A stretch of DNA of 64,000 nt from Diorhabda sublineata (taxonomy: Eukaryota; Arthropoda; Insecta; Coleoptera; Chrysomelidae), in assembly GCF_026230105.1 (NCBI RefSeq), contig NC_079475.1, positions 11,672,125 to 11,736,124 on the forward strand, written 5' to 3'. The notes under the pieces were generated by a model, which searched no databases, was not told the DNA's origin, and worked only from the letters and a program-made list of their open reading frames with translations. Positions 11,165-21,819 of the stretch are shown here, one piece after another. Positions within the stretch are counted from its first letter, which is position 1. Every line of letters starts with the position of its first letter. A program made the translations under genes and the position numbers.

Positions 11165-12270
11165 CAGCCATCGATATTATATTTATTATAATGATTACGT
11201 CTCCTTTTAACCTTCGGCTGATTCGACAAATAATAGAGATTTGTCGATGAAAATTTTCCACCAGTCAAAAAAAAAATGAGTTGCTGAAACTATTTTGAAT
11301 GACGTGTTTATGACTTTACCATTTACGTGGCACTAGCTTTTGTAATCTCTATGTCAAATAACGAATTAAATTTACCTAAATTGAATAAATTAACTTGTCT
11401 TATTAACATTGCACCTTTAAAATTATTCAATGATTCAACAGGTCAACATAGTTGCTTTATCAAAATTTTACTTTTTTCTTCAGAAAAGTTTGTAAATTCT
11501 CATTGAATTGTTTGATATTGAACGTTAATTTCCTGATGTATATTTTCTTCACTATATTAACCAAAATCAACAAGTCTTGAAGAAGAGGATACATCTTGAT
11601 GTACAACTACAAACCAATTACAAATTACAAAATTTTAAATACTAACTTTGCCTGCCACTATAATTCCGCATACAAAATATCAAAAATATTAGGATCAGTT
11701 CACATAATAAACCTTCCGGAATGTCGATGAAGGTATTTTTTGGTAATACCAGCTTCACCACGCTGATCAGATTCCCTGTGTATCGGTGATAATGAACCTA
11801 TCGTAGAGTCTTTGATCTCTGGAGAGTACCAATAGGAAGCCATTTGTTTGAAGCTTCTTTGTCCACATGCGGCTAGTTGAGGTCGTGATGATGTCTACCA
11901 TGTAATGCATTTTGTGATCATTGTTCCAGCTTCTCGGTATCTAATACTAACTTATAATAGGACGCCGTGTTTTACTTTGCCATGATATCATGCTTTGAAT
12001 TTTGAGATATATAAAAATGTGTTTTAGAATTTCATTTTTAATTTTCGAAAAAATAAATACTGATGAAAATAAGAGATTTAAGTGGTGTTGACTAAAGTAT
12101 TAATACAAACGGTGTAACGACCGCCACCGGTTAAACTATTTTAAGCATAGAAAAAACGAAAACTCTATAAATTGATAACTATCTATGACTTAGAAACTCA
12201 CCTTTACGTTAAATGAAAATAAATTATATCAAATATTGGCGACACGTGAATGCAAAACCCTCATTGTATA
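11165..12270. other. intergenic, no recognised gene
   Basis: AT-rich. Around 11700-11950 the minus strand carries longer open pieces of more balanced composition, but no motif that I can assign. Confidence 0.4.
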
Positions 12271-12680
12271 GAATCGATATGCATATGGGAAAGTACTGAG
12301 AATAGTGTTCTCGAAATTTGCTATGGTTTCTATTAAATTTTTCGATTCTACGTGATATTTCAATATAACTTTACACACGGCATCGTATGCCTAAAGTCCA
12401 CCGGTTTTTAATTATTTCACATTTTCGAAATTTTTAGATACACGCAGCCCTCCACTAAAAAATTATATTTATTTTTATATAAGTGAGTCAGGTCAAATAT
12501 TATTGGGATTTGGACAAATAACACTTACAGCTTTCAAAATCTGTGAAAACCTTGACAAAAATTTAAATAGGGTGTTCAGAAAATGATGTCGCTATCTAAA
12601 AACTTCGAAAACTTAACTCCCATTTTTCTCTTTACAGTTTTTGTAGAAACTTGAAAAAACTTTAAATTGTCACCTGCCGA
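12271..12680 (+). repeat. interspersed repeat family A, copy 1
   Basis: This segment shares ordered blocks with 13155-13720 (inverted) and 15836-16365 (direct). The blocks are GAATCGATATGCATATG at the start, GATTCTACGTGA, GGCATCGTATG, AGTGAGTCAGG, GGACAAATAACACTT, and TAGGGTGTTCAGAAAATG toward the end. Copy 1 lacks the first 25-30 bp and about 90 bp between the first blocks, and diverges after about 12680. No protein motif is present. The family is probably non-autonomous; I cannot name it. Confidence 0.75.
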
Positions 12681-13154
12681 TGGCGAACAATTAATAACGA
12701 AAGTTATTGTATCAAAAATTAAAATACTTTAGTTAATTAAAAAATATTTAAATTGAGCACACTAAAAGGAGAAGAAAGAAACTAAAAATTAAACTAAAGT
12801 AAATGTCCGAAATAGTTGCCCCCAACTTCCAAAAATTTATGGATTCTTCTTAAAAACCCGTGTTGAGTGGCGTTTCGAATTTATTGTGGTGAAAGACAGT
12901 CCTCCTGACGGTCTTCTTTTATAGTTAGAGGGTGGTTAGGTGGTCTACCCGGATATCATAAACGAAAAGTATCTCAGGCTCGTTTAATAACACTATCACA
13001 TTGCCAGGATATTACCAGCAAATTGAAATAATCTTCATCAATAAATCCTAAACGGGATGAACACTTTTGCAACACTTAAACGTCAAACTGTTTTCATTGT
13101 TTGTTTGTTGATTTGTTAGCTTTTTTTGGTCGCTCCAGACAACCGACAATTAAA
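12681..13154. other. spacer between inverted repeat copies
   Basis: Unique sequence between family A copies 1 and 2. A moderately GC-richer piece lies at about 12880-12960. No domain was recognised. Confidence 0.4.
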
Positions 13155-13720
13155 AACCATGAAGATTTCAGTTAAAAACCGTTAATTTGAGATATATCAA
13201 TTTATTAACTAAGCCCCCCCCCCCAATTTAAAGCGTAAAATCCAATTGTGGAGAAAAAAATGGGGGTTGTTGCCATTTTATATAGTGAAATTCGGGACCA
13301 TTTTCTGAACACCCTATATGAATTTTTGTCAAGGTTTTCACAGATTTTAAAAGCTGTAAGTGTTATTTGTCCAAATCCCAAAAATATTTGACCTGACTCA
13401 CTTAAGCTTAGAAATGCATGTGTCCAAAAATTTCGAAAATGTGAAATAATTAAAAAATGGTTAACTTTAGACATACGATGCCTTATATAGAGTTATGTTG
13501 AAATTTCACGTAGAATTGAAAAATTTAATAAAAACCATAGCGTTCCGTTTAAATAACGAAGTTTGGGTTCACTTCCGGTGTAACCGGAAGTTTCAGAAAA
13601 CTGAAATTATTTTATATCAACGAGCATACCGAAAAACCCATGCAAGCAAATTTTCAGAACACTAGTCCCAGTACTTTTCCATATGCATATCGATTCAGCT
13701 CGTCGTTAAGGACCTTGTAC
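13155..13720 (-). repeat. interspersed repeat family A, copy 2
   Basis: The longest copy, on the minus strand. It starts at about 13720 with a GTACAAGGTCCTT motif matching the TACAGGGTCCTT start of copy 3, and ends near AAATTAACGG... around 13160. It contains a C10 run at about 13215-13224. The inner part carries ACTTCCGGTTACACCGGAAG, itself an inverted repeat, at about 13572-13591. Copies 1 and 2 together form an inverted pair about 470 bp apart. Confidence 0.75.
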
Positions 13721-14539
13721 ATATAATGAAAAAACTGTATATTACAACTATATTGATTTTTAATTGGGCGGTGTAATTAAAGAATGTTTAAATAAATTTG
13801 ATCAGATAGAGAAACTTGATAATCTCATTAAATGATAACATAAGTTACTGAATTATATCTTTTTGATAAACTACTCGCTTCTTTATTTTTTTAATTCTAA
13901 TATTACTTAGTACGAGAGTTATTACTTGGGTTTCCTTTTATTTTTGCGTTTAATTGATGATTTGATTATTAAATTTTACTTCTTTTTATATTTATCTCTA
14001 TCGTTCCAATTTAAAAGAAATTTCTCAACTTCAGTCTTATAATCTGTCATGCTTATTAAGTAACTTTTTGCTGTCATTATAAAAGTTAAGAAGCTACTGG
14101 TATTTTATTAAATGATTACCACGAAATTGATGTCGCAACAGCCAATATATTCGGAGACAAAGACAAAGCAACATTATACTTTCACGAAACTAATTTTAAT
14201 ATGATCGTAGATACCGTTGATAATTTTCAAGTTTTTCTAACTTTAGACTACATCGATTCCATGTTCTTCATGTCGTGTAATTGTTTTCAAAAATGATATG
14301 CTTCTTTTTCCATCGGTCGTATGTTATGGTTCTTTGCACTTTAAACGTTATTGGAATATTCCAAATTTTTTTTCGTTTCGTTCAATTTCATGGTTCATTA
14401 ATAAACTTTGACTCCATTCTCTAATCAAAATACAGTCTCACGAAGAAGAACCAAAACTGCAAATTACGCTGCATACATTTGTAGATGAATCGTGGTATCA
14501 AAATGATTTGGTATTTTCAAACACTGGGTATATGAGTTT
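13721..14539. other. intergenic, no recognised gene
   Basis: AT-rich, no motif recognised. Confidence 0.4.
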
Positions 14540-14760
14540 ATACAGAGGTTGAATCATCTTAGTAGTTCCTCATCCTTCCAACTGGTAAACTAGGAAATTG
14601 TACAATCCACGTCGAAAGTCTAGATCAAGATGAATGTTTCTGTAAACAACTCAAATAGCACTTGTATGACAACACGTTCTGACACGTTCTTAGATTTCAT
14701 ATATTCTCATCAACATTGCCATATCTCAATCCTCGTAACTACTCAACATGTTTCTAATAT
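14540..14760 (-). pseudogene. mariner 5' fragment
   Basis: On the minus strand this shares the 5' leader of the mariner copy at 61980-62800, including the block TATTTGAGTTGTTTACAG and a following AAACATT(C/T)ATCTT. After the leader comes DFRRGL, the typical start of the helix-turn-helix in this mariner group. No catalytic region follows. It is a short fragment; the assignment depends mainly on similarity to the other copy. Confidence 0.45.
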
Positions 14761-15399
14761 TGTTTTTTGTTATCTCCAAACTACGAGGCCTACCTACCTC
14801 TTCTCGATATTTTTTTGCAAAATTAGGTCGCAAAATAAGTTGAATTAGTCAAAGAATACGTCATGGAAAATATTTTGAAATGCATTTGAAACCAGTACAA
14901 AAGAATTAAATTTATAAACGTTCATCGCCTGGATTGATTTTGAAGGTATCATGTGAGTTGGTAACGGTGCTTTAATTGCGTAATTAAGCTTTTACACGGG
15001 AAAAGTAACCGCTCTGTGCTGTAAAATTATCTCAACTAATATATCTAAAAATCACTGTAAATAATTAGTTTTTCTAGTACGCCACGAATAAGCAGCAATT
15101 CAAACTTAAGACCGTTGCCTTTCGGCGCTAGGTGGCTGTTGCTTTTTAATTGAATATCAATTTATACGACAACCATATGGTTTACTATATGAAATATTTG
15201 CAGAACTTCACTAAGTCGAATGTAGAAACGTCTTTTTCTCTCGTTTATAAAGAAATATTTAAAGAATTCGTCATACTTAACATTGTCATATGCCAATACT
15301 CTAATGAGCAACCATGAACATCTAAACTACAATAGTTTAGTTGCAAACAGATATCAAAGCACGTTCGAACATATCAGACAACTAGAGCAATTTCTACAA
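14761..15399. other. intergenic, no recognised gene
   Basis: AT-rich; no motif recognised. Confidence 0.4.
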
Positions 15400-15832
15400 T
15401 ATGGATATTCCTTCCCTATGGCTGATTAGAACTCCGAGCATTGACACAAGTATGAGTATCTTCAACAAGGCAAAAACTCCAGCCTCTATAGTATATCAGA
15501 ACTTCCACTCTCCATGTATCCTAGCTTAATAATAAAATATATACAGATGCATCCAAAAACTCCAATGGAGTTGGAGCTCCATTAATTACCTTACGTAAGT
15601 TCTGTATATTCAGCAGAAATATTTGTTATCTTACAAGTTTTGGTCGAAATTCAATCATGAAACCTACAAAAAAACTGTAATTATAACAAACTATCAACAA
15701 CCCTCTTGAACTACAAAGAAATAATTACATCTAATACAAAAGAAAAACTTAGATGTTAGATTTTTGTTGATGCCTTCTCATCAAGGAAATGAAGATGATG
15801 ACAAACACATAAAAGACGCTACGGTAAGCAGC
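15400..15832 (+). pseudogene. LINE RNase H domain remnant
   Basis: Plus-strand reading gives IPSLWLIRTPSIDTSM, the linker before RNase H in Jockey/I-type LINEs. IYTDASKNSNGVGAP follows, with the first RNase H catalytic Asp in the YTDxS box. Then comes SAEIFVI, the second catalytic Glu in the SAE box, and finally LMPSHQGNEDDD, a decayed WxPSHxGxxGNExAD box. Frameshifts separate the blocks and the central ITDSxSA box is lost. It is truncated on both sides. The downstream edge is directly followed by repeat family A copy 3. Confidence 0.7.
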
Positions 15833-15835
15833 GAT

Positions 15836-16365
15836 ATACAGGGTCCTTCACGAAGAGCTGAATCGATATGCATATGTGAACACAAACTTCGTTATTTTAA
15901 ATGGAATGCTATGGTTTTTATTAATTTTTTCGATTCTACGTGAAATTTCAATATAACTTTATATGAGGCATCGTATGCCCAAAGTACACCATTCTTTAAT
16001 TATTTCACAGTTTAGAAATTTTTAGACACATGCAGCCCTTCACTTAAAAAAATTATATTTAATTAATTATAAGCTTAAGTGAGTCAGGTAAATATTTTTG
16101 GGATTTGGACAAATAACACTTGCAGCAGTGTGTGTGCAAAATTTGTGAAAACCTCGACAAAAATTTATATAGGGTGTTCAAAAAATGGTGCCAAATTCCG
16201 CTATCTCAAAACTTAACTTTTTCAAATGACAACCCCCATTTTTCTCTCTACCATTGGATTCTGCGCTTTAAATTAAGGGGACTTCGTTAGTAAATTCATA
16301 TATCTCAAATTAACGGTTTTTGAAAAGCGCATTCAGTGGTAATCTGAGTGGCATCAAATACTTGA
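15836..16365 (+). repeat. interspersed repeat family A, copy 3
   Basis: A direct-orientation copy that begins TACAGGGTCCTTCACGAAG and carries all blocks in order, including TATAGGGTGTTCAAAAAATG and CAACCCCCATTTTTCTCTC. It ends near CATTCAGTGGTAATC at about 16350. It lacks the roughly 90 bp with the GGAAG inverted repeat found in copy 2. Confidence 0.75.
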
Positions 16366-17711
16366 AAAAAAAAAGATTCTTTGTAGATCAATGATTCGGG
16401 AAGTATTCTTTGTTTGTTTTTTGTTAACTATTTTGACTATTGAAATAAAACTAAATCTCTGTTCCATCTGAAGGAATATTGGAAGCCGAACGTTTTTTGG
16501 TTAAGACTAATTACTTATTATTTGCAAAAAAAGTATGCCATTATTCATAATTCCATTATACGCTGTTATTACCTAATATTCTTCAAAAACCACACCAATG
16601 TAAATAAACTTGAGATTGATATTTCTGTGGTTTTGTTCGACTCGACTCAAAATACAAACATCGTATCGTGTCGATGCCGAACTACTGTCGATTCAATTAA
16701 AAAAAAAAAAGAAGAAAAAACTTTTTTTTAGGTCAATTTTTGAATGGTTTTGTCTGCTATTCGTATGTATACCCTCAAGCGGGGAAATTTCTTAACGTGA
16801 TGGCACGTTCTATGTCCGCTCGGGTCAATCGAAGGTGTTAAACTTGCAAGACATTTTTCAATGGGATAATTGATAGTTTACTATAGTTGGCATACAAAAT
16901 AGGATGAACAGACGAAAAGATGAAAGGATGAATAAATAAATTATTTCAGAAGCTGATTTAATCTCAATTGTTTTCTTTCTATGGGGTTAATTTATGGAAG
17001 TATTCATAATTGGGTAATTATTACTTTCTTACCATATTTTATGCACAAAATCCTTAATCTATCCATATGATGCTTGGTTGCCACAACAATAACATTTGTT
17101 TTATAGTTCTTCCAATGTCAATTGCAGAATACAGTTATGCGAAGAACAATCGATATTTCATAAATACTTCATTCTCCGTTTAAAATTCAGTAAAAATTAA
17201 ACAAAGCGTCAGTCCGCGTGGACTCATCATCTCCATTGTTTACAAATGAAAACATCGAATCACAATGCATTTCTCTTGCTATAAATTTAATAATAAAGAT
17301 TTAGATATACAAACACAGTTAGTAAGTTATTTTTTCTACGTCCATGTCTCTAAACGTCAAAAATCGCACTGTCAACATTCCTTGTAAATGACATTTAACA
17401 TGCACGTGCGTTTTGAGAAGAAAACTTAAACTTCTCGGTTTAATTAAATTGCAATATTTACTTAAGACTTTATTTGGTCTATTTACACAAATTTAGTCAA
17501 TTAAAAAATATAAAAACTTTTAGCATTAACGAGATATATTTAGGATTGGAATAGTGATGCCCCTAAATGTAGGCAGCACCTTATGCAATTTCTTTAAAAA
17601 TAGGACGCGTTTTCTTAAGTAGCATGCTATGAAAATAAATGTCATGTCATTTATATTGTCTTGAACAAAATATGATTGTACCGGAACATTTTCTCAACTT
17701 TATCTATAAAT
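16366..17711. other. intergenic, no recognised gene
   Basis: AT-rich with A-runs near 16700. No domain was recognised in the short open frames. Confidence 0.45.
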
Positions 17712-18289
17712 ATGTCTGATAGTATTGAAGTGATGAGTGAGATTTTAGAAAAAGCTTAAGCTGCACAGATAATTTGTTACCGCTAAAATCCAAAGAAAGG
17801 TACGAAATTACCTATAAAAAAATCATGTATTGGCGACACAAGCATAACGTTAAATCCTTTTCGCAGAATTCTTCCTTTATTTCTTAATTAGAGAAATGTA
17901 AAATGCATAAAACAGGTTGTGGGGATAAACACAATCGGTAATACACCACGTAAAATTGTTGAATATCTTGAGCCTCCAGAACCCAAGCAATATACCGGCC
18001 ATTTCTTCAGGAGATCATCAGCCATTATGTTAGCTGATGCAGGAGGTGATATGCTATTATTAAAACAACTTCTAAAGTAGCGAAAAACTATGTGAATCAA
18101 TCTCTTAAAAATAAAAATGACAACGCATTACGAATATCGGAGGCAATTACTAATTATCAATCTTCGTCTTCTGATGTACCGAGCAGTACTACAATTATAA
18201 ATAACCGTTCATCACCATTAAATAATAAGGTACAATCGATTTACAATAATTGTTCAATTGTTATTAACAACTATTACAATAAGATTTAA
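17712..18289 (+). pseudogene. Crypton-like tyrosine recombinase, internally deleted
   Basis: The ATG at 17712 starts MSDSIEVMSEILEKA. After a frameshift follow DNLLPLKSKERYEITYKK and YWRHKHNVKSFSQ, the N-terminal SAM-like DNA-binding segment of insect Crypton/phage-integrase-type recombinases. The central catalytic part is then missing. Reading resumes at about 17900 with VVGINTIGNTPRKIVEYL, then PKQYTGHFFRRSSA, the HxxR box with a catalytic Arg. MLADAGGDMLLLK comes next. The RHGGW segment is deleted, and KVAKNYVNQSLKNKNDNA with the candidate nucleophile Tyr follows. The C-terminal Asn-rich tail SIYNNCSIVINNYYNKI ends in TAA at 18289. Catalytically dead, but both termini are retained. Confidence 0.75.
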
Positions 18290-18349
18290 ATAATTGCGAT
18301 GTTTTTTATTTAATGGAAGAAAATGATTGGGCGTAGAAAAAGTATAGTA

Positions 18350-18445
18350 CGTTACACGAGTTGTAAGCCCATTACGCACCCATGCTGCGCGGCTTCGTGC
18401 ATATAATTTTTCACTTCGTATGTAATAGGTTTTTTACAACTCTTA
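18350..18445. repeat. imperfect hairpin downstream of Crypton-like gene
   Basis: GAGTTGTAAGCCCATTAC near 18358 pairs imperfectly with GTAATAGGTTTTTTACAACTC near 18421, enclosing a GC-rich loop. Its place just after the recombinase stop suggests it is part of the element's 3' region. Cryptons lack long terminal repeats, so the true ends cannot be fixed from this copy alone. Confidence 0.4.
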
Positions 18446-18823
18446 TTTAAATATATTCGAATGTTTAAAATAGGAAAATATTCAGCGATCTGATAATGCA
18501 ATTATAATAGGTATTGAGTAAATAAATTTTCCACTTATCGAGTAGTCACGAAAGGGGTTGCTTTGGATCATTTACAGAACCGAAAAACGTTAAAGAAAAA
18601 CTTCTACATCGAAGGAAACTGAATATATTTCTCTATCTTCCGGTCAAAGTCATCACAAAAGAAATAAGAATATTGGGTTACATTAACCATAAGTTTGATG
18701 GGAACCTGCCCCACGAACGAGAGAAATTCCATGAAAAATGAAGATAAATAAGAATACATTTTGTACAATTTGTACAAAATGTCTGTTACCACATAAAATT
18801 AACCGAATGATAATTTCCACAAA
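18446..18823. other. intergenic, no recognised gene
   Basis: No domain or repeat was recognised. It ends at the TA target of the next element. Confidence 0.45.
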
Positions 18824-18825
18824 TA

Positions 18826-19220
18826 GATTGCTTTTCAGATAAAAGTATCCACCTTTAATAACTTTTGTAATACTGGTATTTAGAAAAAATCCAAAAACAC
18901 GTCAATTTATGTTGGAAGGGGCAAGCATTATGGCTTATTTGAACTTACTGGAAAAGCCAACCCCTCACCCCTAGCAGCATCCCCTTTATTTTTTTAAATT
19001 ACTTTTCATATTTTTTATGTAAAATTTGGATACCCCTCTTTGAGCTGATTTCAAAAATGTATATATACTTGTAGGTTAAAGTGGTTAGTTTATGAGATAA
19101 ACAATTTTTCTTTTAAGAGCACAAATTTTACTTATTATTTACTTTCACCTTATTTGCCTGTACTAAAATGGGTTGTAGAACAGTTCAAACTCTTTAATCT
19201 TTTTAACTGTGCTATTTATT
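18826..19220. repeat. left terminal inverted repeat, 395 bp
   Basis: It pairs with 20433-20826 in inverted orientation at about 98% identity. The outer end reads GATTGCTTTTCAGATAAAAG, where the right copy has CAGTGC in place of GATTGC. Confidence 0.9.
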
Positions 19221-19342
19221 CTACTTAAAAAATCCAAACAACAAAAAACTCTACTTTTTATTAAAGTTTGACATTGTCAACTAGAATTTGTAGTCACTAT
19301 TGATAGTGTAATTTGATACATTATTTATTTTGTTTCTCCGAA

Positions 19343-20426
19343 ATGGTTTACTCTTTGCAAGAAAGAATTGAAATTGTAGGTTTATACTACCAAAATAATA
19401 ATTGTGCAAGAACTGCTGCTAGAATATTTAACGAATTACATGAAGAAGGGAATACATGCAACTCATAAGTAAGTAATTCAACTGATGGAGAAATTTACCA
19501 CAACAGGGTCTGTTTGCAATAAAGTGCATAAGCGAGAGGGATTCGTAAATAACGAAGCAATCCAAGTGGCAATTTTAGGGCAAGTCAGCTTAGAGGCTCA
19601 ACAACCCCAATCGTTGTCAACAATAAGTAGAGCGATCGGTGTTTCATCTTCTACAGTTTTCCGAGTTCTACATAAATTCAAGTACCACCCATACAAAGTT
19701 AAGTTGGTGCACGAGTTGAATGAAGATGATTTTGATCGTCGTCTAGAGTTTTGCGAATCAATGACGCAAATTATCAATAACAATCCACAATTGTTAAACA
19801 ATATTTGCTTTTCTGATGAATGCTCATGGTCATTAAATGGCTTAGTAAGTAGGCATAATTGTAGATATTGGGCTGAAAGTGATCCACATATTATGCGTGA
19901 ATTCCATACACAACATCCCCAAAAGTTAAACGTTTGGTGTGGTATCCTAGGTGACCACATTGTCGGACCTTTCTTCATCAACGGAAATTTAAATGGTGAA
20001 TCATATCTTGAGTTAGTCAGGGAAGGGGTTGACCCACGTATTACAACAATAATAGAAAATGATGATAACCTTTCCGAAGATTTACTGGTATTTCAACAAG
20101 ACGGAGCTCCCCCACACTATGCTATGCCTGTCCGACAATTTTTAAACGAAACATTCCCCGCTCGTTGGATAGGTAGAAGGGGGCAGATGATGGAGTGGCC
20201 ACCTAGGTCACCGGATTTAACACCCCTAGACTTCTTTTTATGGGGGTATTTAAAAACAAAAGTTTATGCTACCCAACCAGAATCTCTGGATGATTTACGA
20301 GAGAGGATAGAAAATGAATGTCGACAATTAAATCCAGCCGTATTAAGCAATGTCAGAGAGGCATTTCAAAATAGATTATACCATTGTATGGAAGTGAATG
20401 GTACTCATTTTGAACACTTATTGTAA
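19343..20426 (+). pseudogene. DDE transposase with ~42-residue D-D spacing, lightly broken
   Basis: The ATG at 19343 begins MVYSLQERIEIVGLYYQNNN, a helix-turn-helix of the IS630/Tc1/mariner type. A frameshift near 19450 and an in-frame TAA at 19470-19472 interrupt it. From 19485 a 313-residue frame is open. In that frame the second helix-turn-helix is SLSTISRAIGVSSSTVFRVL (43-62). The first catalytic Asp is in FSDECSW (111), the second in FQQDGAPPH (206) and the third in SPDLTPLDFFLWG (249), leaving about 42 residues between the last two. That is longer than DD34D mariner or DD34E Tc1 and closer to DD41D-type groups. The C-terminus MEVNGTHFEHLL is intact. All three catalytic residues are present. 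Confidence 0.9.
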
Positions 20427-20432
20427 CTTCAT

Positions 20433-20826
20433 AATAAATAGCACAGTTAAAAAGATTAAAGAGTTTGAACTGTTGTACAACCCATTTTAGTACAGGCAAA
20501 TAAGGTGAAAGTAAATAATAAGTAAAATTTGTGCTCTTAAAAGAAAAATTGTTTATCTCATAAACTAACCACTTTAACCTACAAGTATTATACATTTTTG
20601 AAATCAGCTCAAAGAGGAGTATCCAAATTTTACATAAAAAATATGAAAAGTAATTTAAAAAAATAAAGGGGATGCTGCTAGGGGTGAGGGGGTGGCTTTT
20701 CCAGTAAGTTTAAATAAGCCATAATGCTTGCCCCTTCCAACATAAATTGACGTGTTTTTGGATTTTTTCTAAATACCAGTATTACAAAAGTTATTAAAGG
20801 TGGATACTTTTATCTGAAAAGCACTG
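20433..20826. repeat. right terminal inverted repeat, 394 bp
   Basis: Inverted partner of 18826-19220. One base shorter, with isolated substitutions. It starts 6 bp after the transposase stop codon. Confidence 0.9.
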
Positions 20827-20828
20827 TA

Positions 20829-21263
20829 TAAGTAAGTTAATTGCTATGGAAAATGAATTGGTATATTTAAATATATAAACTGAAAAGTACTGAAATTTAA
20901 GTAGATTATCTATTAAGTCGATTTTCGGCAACAATTTATATGAGCGCTGGTAGTCACATGAAAGCTGTTCAAAAACGAATATTCGAAATCAACCGTAGTT
21001 ATCAAGAGTTACATCGACGACAACATAAATAACAAGTATTAACAATAAAAAAATATGGTAGTAAGTTACAAGAATTGTATTTTATCGATAGAATCCCAAA
21101 GTTAATGGGTACCTTCAAAATGATATGGAATATTGTAAATATTTCTTGCTCTCACAGTATGATCGGTTACCATTCTTTTTTTGCTTGTTTACATTAATGC
21201 TAATTAGAAGTAATTGATCGATACATGTCTCCTTTTAACAACAAACAAAAATTTTAACTGTAA
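20829..21263. other. intergenic, no recognised gene
   Basis: No motif recognised between the long-TIR element and the Tc1 remnant. Confidence 0.4.
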
Positions 21264-21819
21264 ATGGACACAAGTGATAAAGCCGCTTAAGCGACAAGAC
21301 CAGAGTCATCGAGAAGTAGTCAGTGCGTTGAATATGAGTCAGTCTATTTCCAGAGTTTATAGATCGTACGAAGAGATTGGTAACTTCATAGAAGACGCGT
21401 ACATTTGACAGATAACCGATTTATTGTCAGCACATCGCTTAGAAATCGCACCATCACTGGTATTCGCGTCCAACAAGAGATCAGAGAAACGCGAGGAGTC
21501 ACTGTGAGTGACTGTATAGTCAGAAATTTGCCAGAGAATTGTCCAACAATGTCCACATACTACAGTATTTACAGGATGTCGTAATAGCTGCTATGGATTA
21601 GCCAGCACGTAAGCCGGACTTGAATCCTCTCAAGTATTTATGGGATGAACTTTAGAGAAAAGTTTGGGCTATAAATCCTATATCAGTCATGAAATGGGAA
21701 CGGCGATGACCAAAGAATGGGGTGGCATCGAACAAGATCTAGTAAAGAAACTTAAATGATCCATGAAAAAGAGATAATAAGCTGTTATTAGAGCTATAGG
21801 AGGGTACACTAAATATTGA
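21264..21819 (+). pseudogene. Tc1-like transposase, internally deleted
   Basis: From the ATG at 21264, plus-strand reading gives a Tc1 helix-turn-helix: QSHREVVSALNMSQSISRVY and RSYEEIG. Then come RRRVHLTDNRFIVSTSLRN and RTITGIRVQQEIRETRGVTV, the second DNA-binding domain with its 'LRNRxxTxxxLQxE' pattern. About 300 bp of catalytic core is missing. The end resumes with QYLQDVVIAAMD, a stop in place of Trp, then PARKPDLNPLKYLWDEL (the DDE box region SPDLNPxExLWDxL, with Glu replaced by Lys). The C-terminal AVIRAIGGYTKY ends at TGA 21817-21819. Frameshifts and three or more stops make it non-functional. Confidence 0.8.

Larger units (their letters stand above)
18824..20828 (+). mobile_element. 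complete Tc1/mariner-superfamily transposon with long TIRs
   Basis: A 2,001 bp element (18826-20826) is flanked by TA at 18824-18825 and 20827-20828, the target duplication of this superfamily. The terminal inverted repeats are about 395 bp each and differ at only about eight positions, three of them at the outermost bases. Between them lies one transposase gene on the plus strand whose stop is 6 bp before the right repeat. Near-identical long TIRs indicate recent insertion. The transposase frame is broken near its N-terminus, so this copy is probably not autonomous now. Confidence 0.9.
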
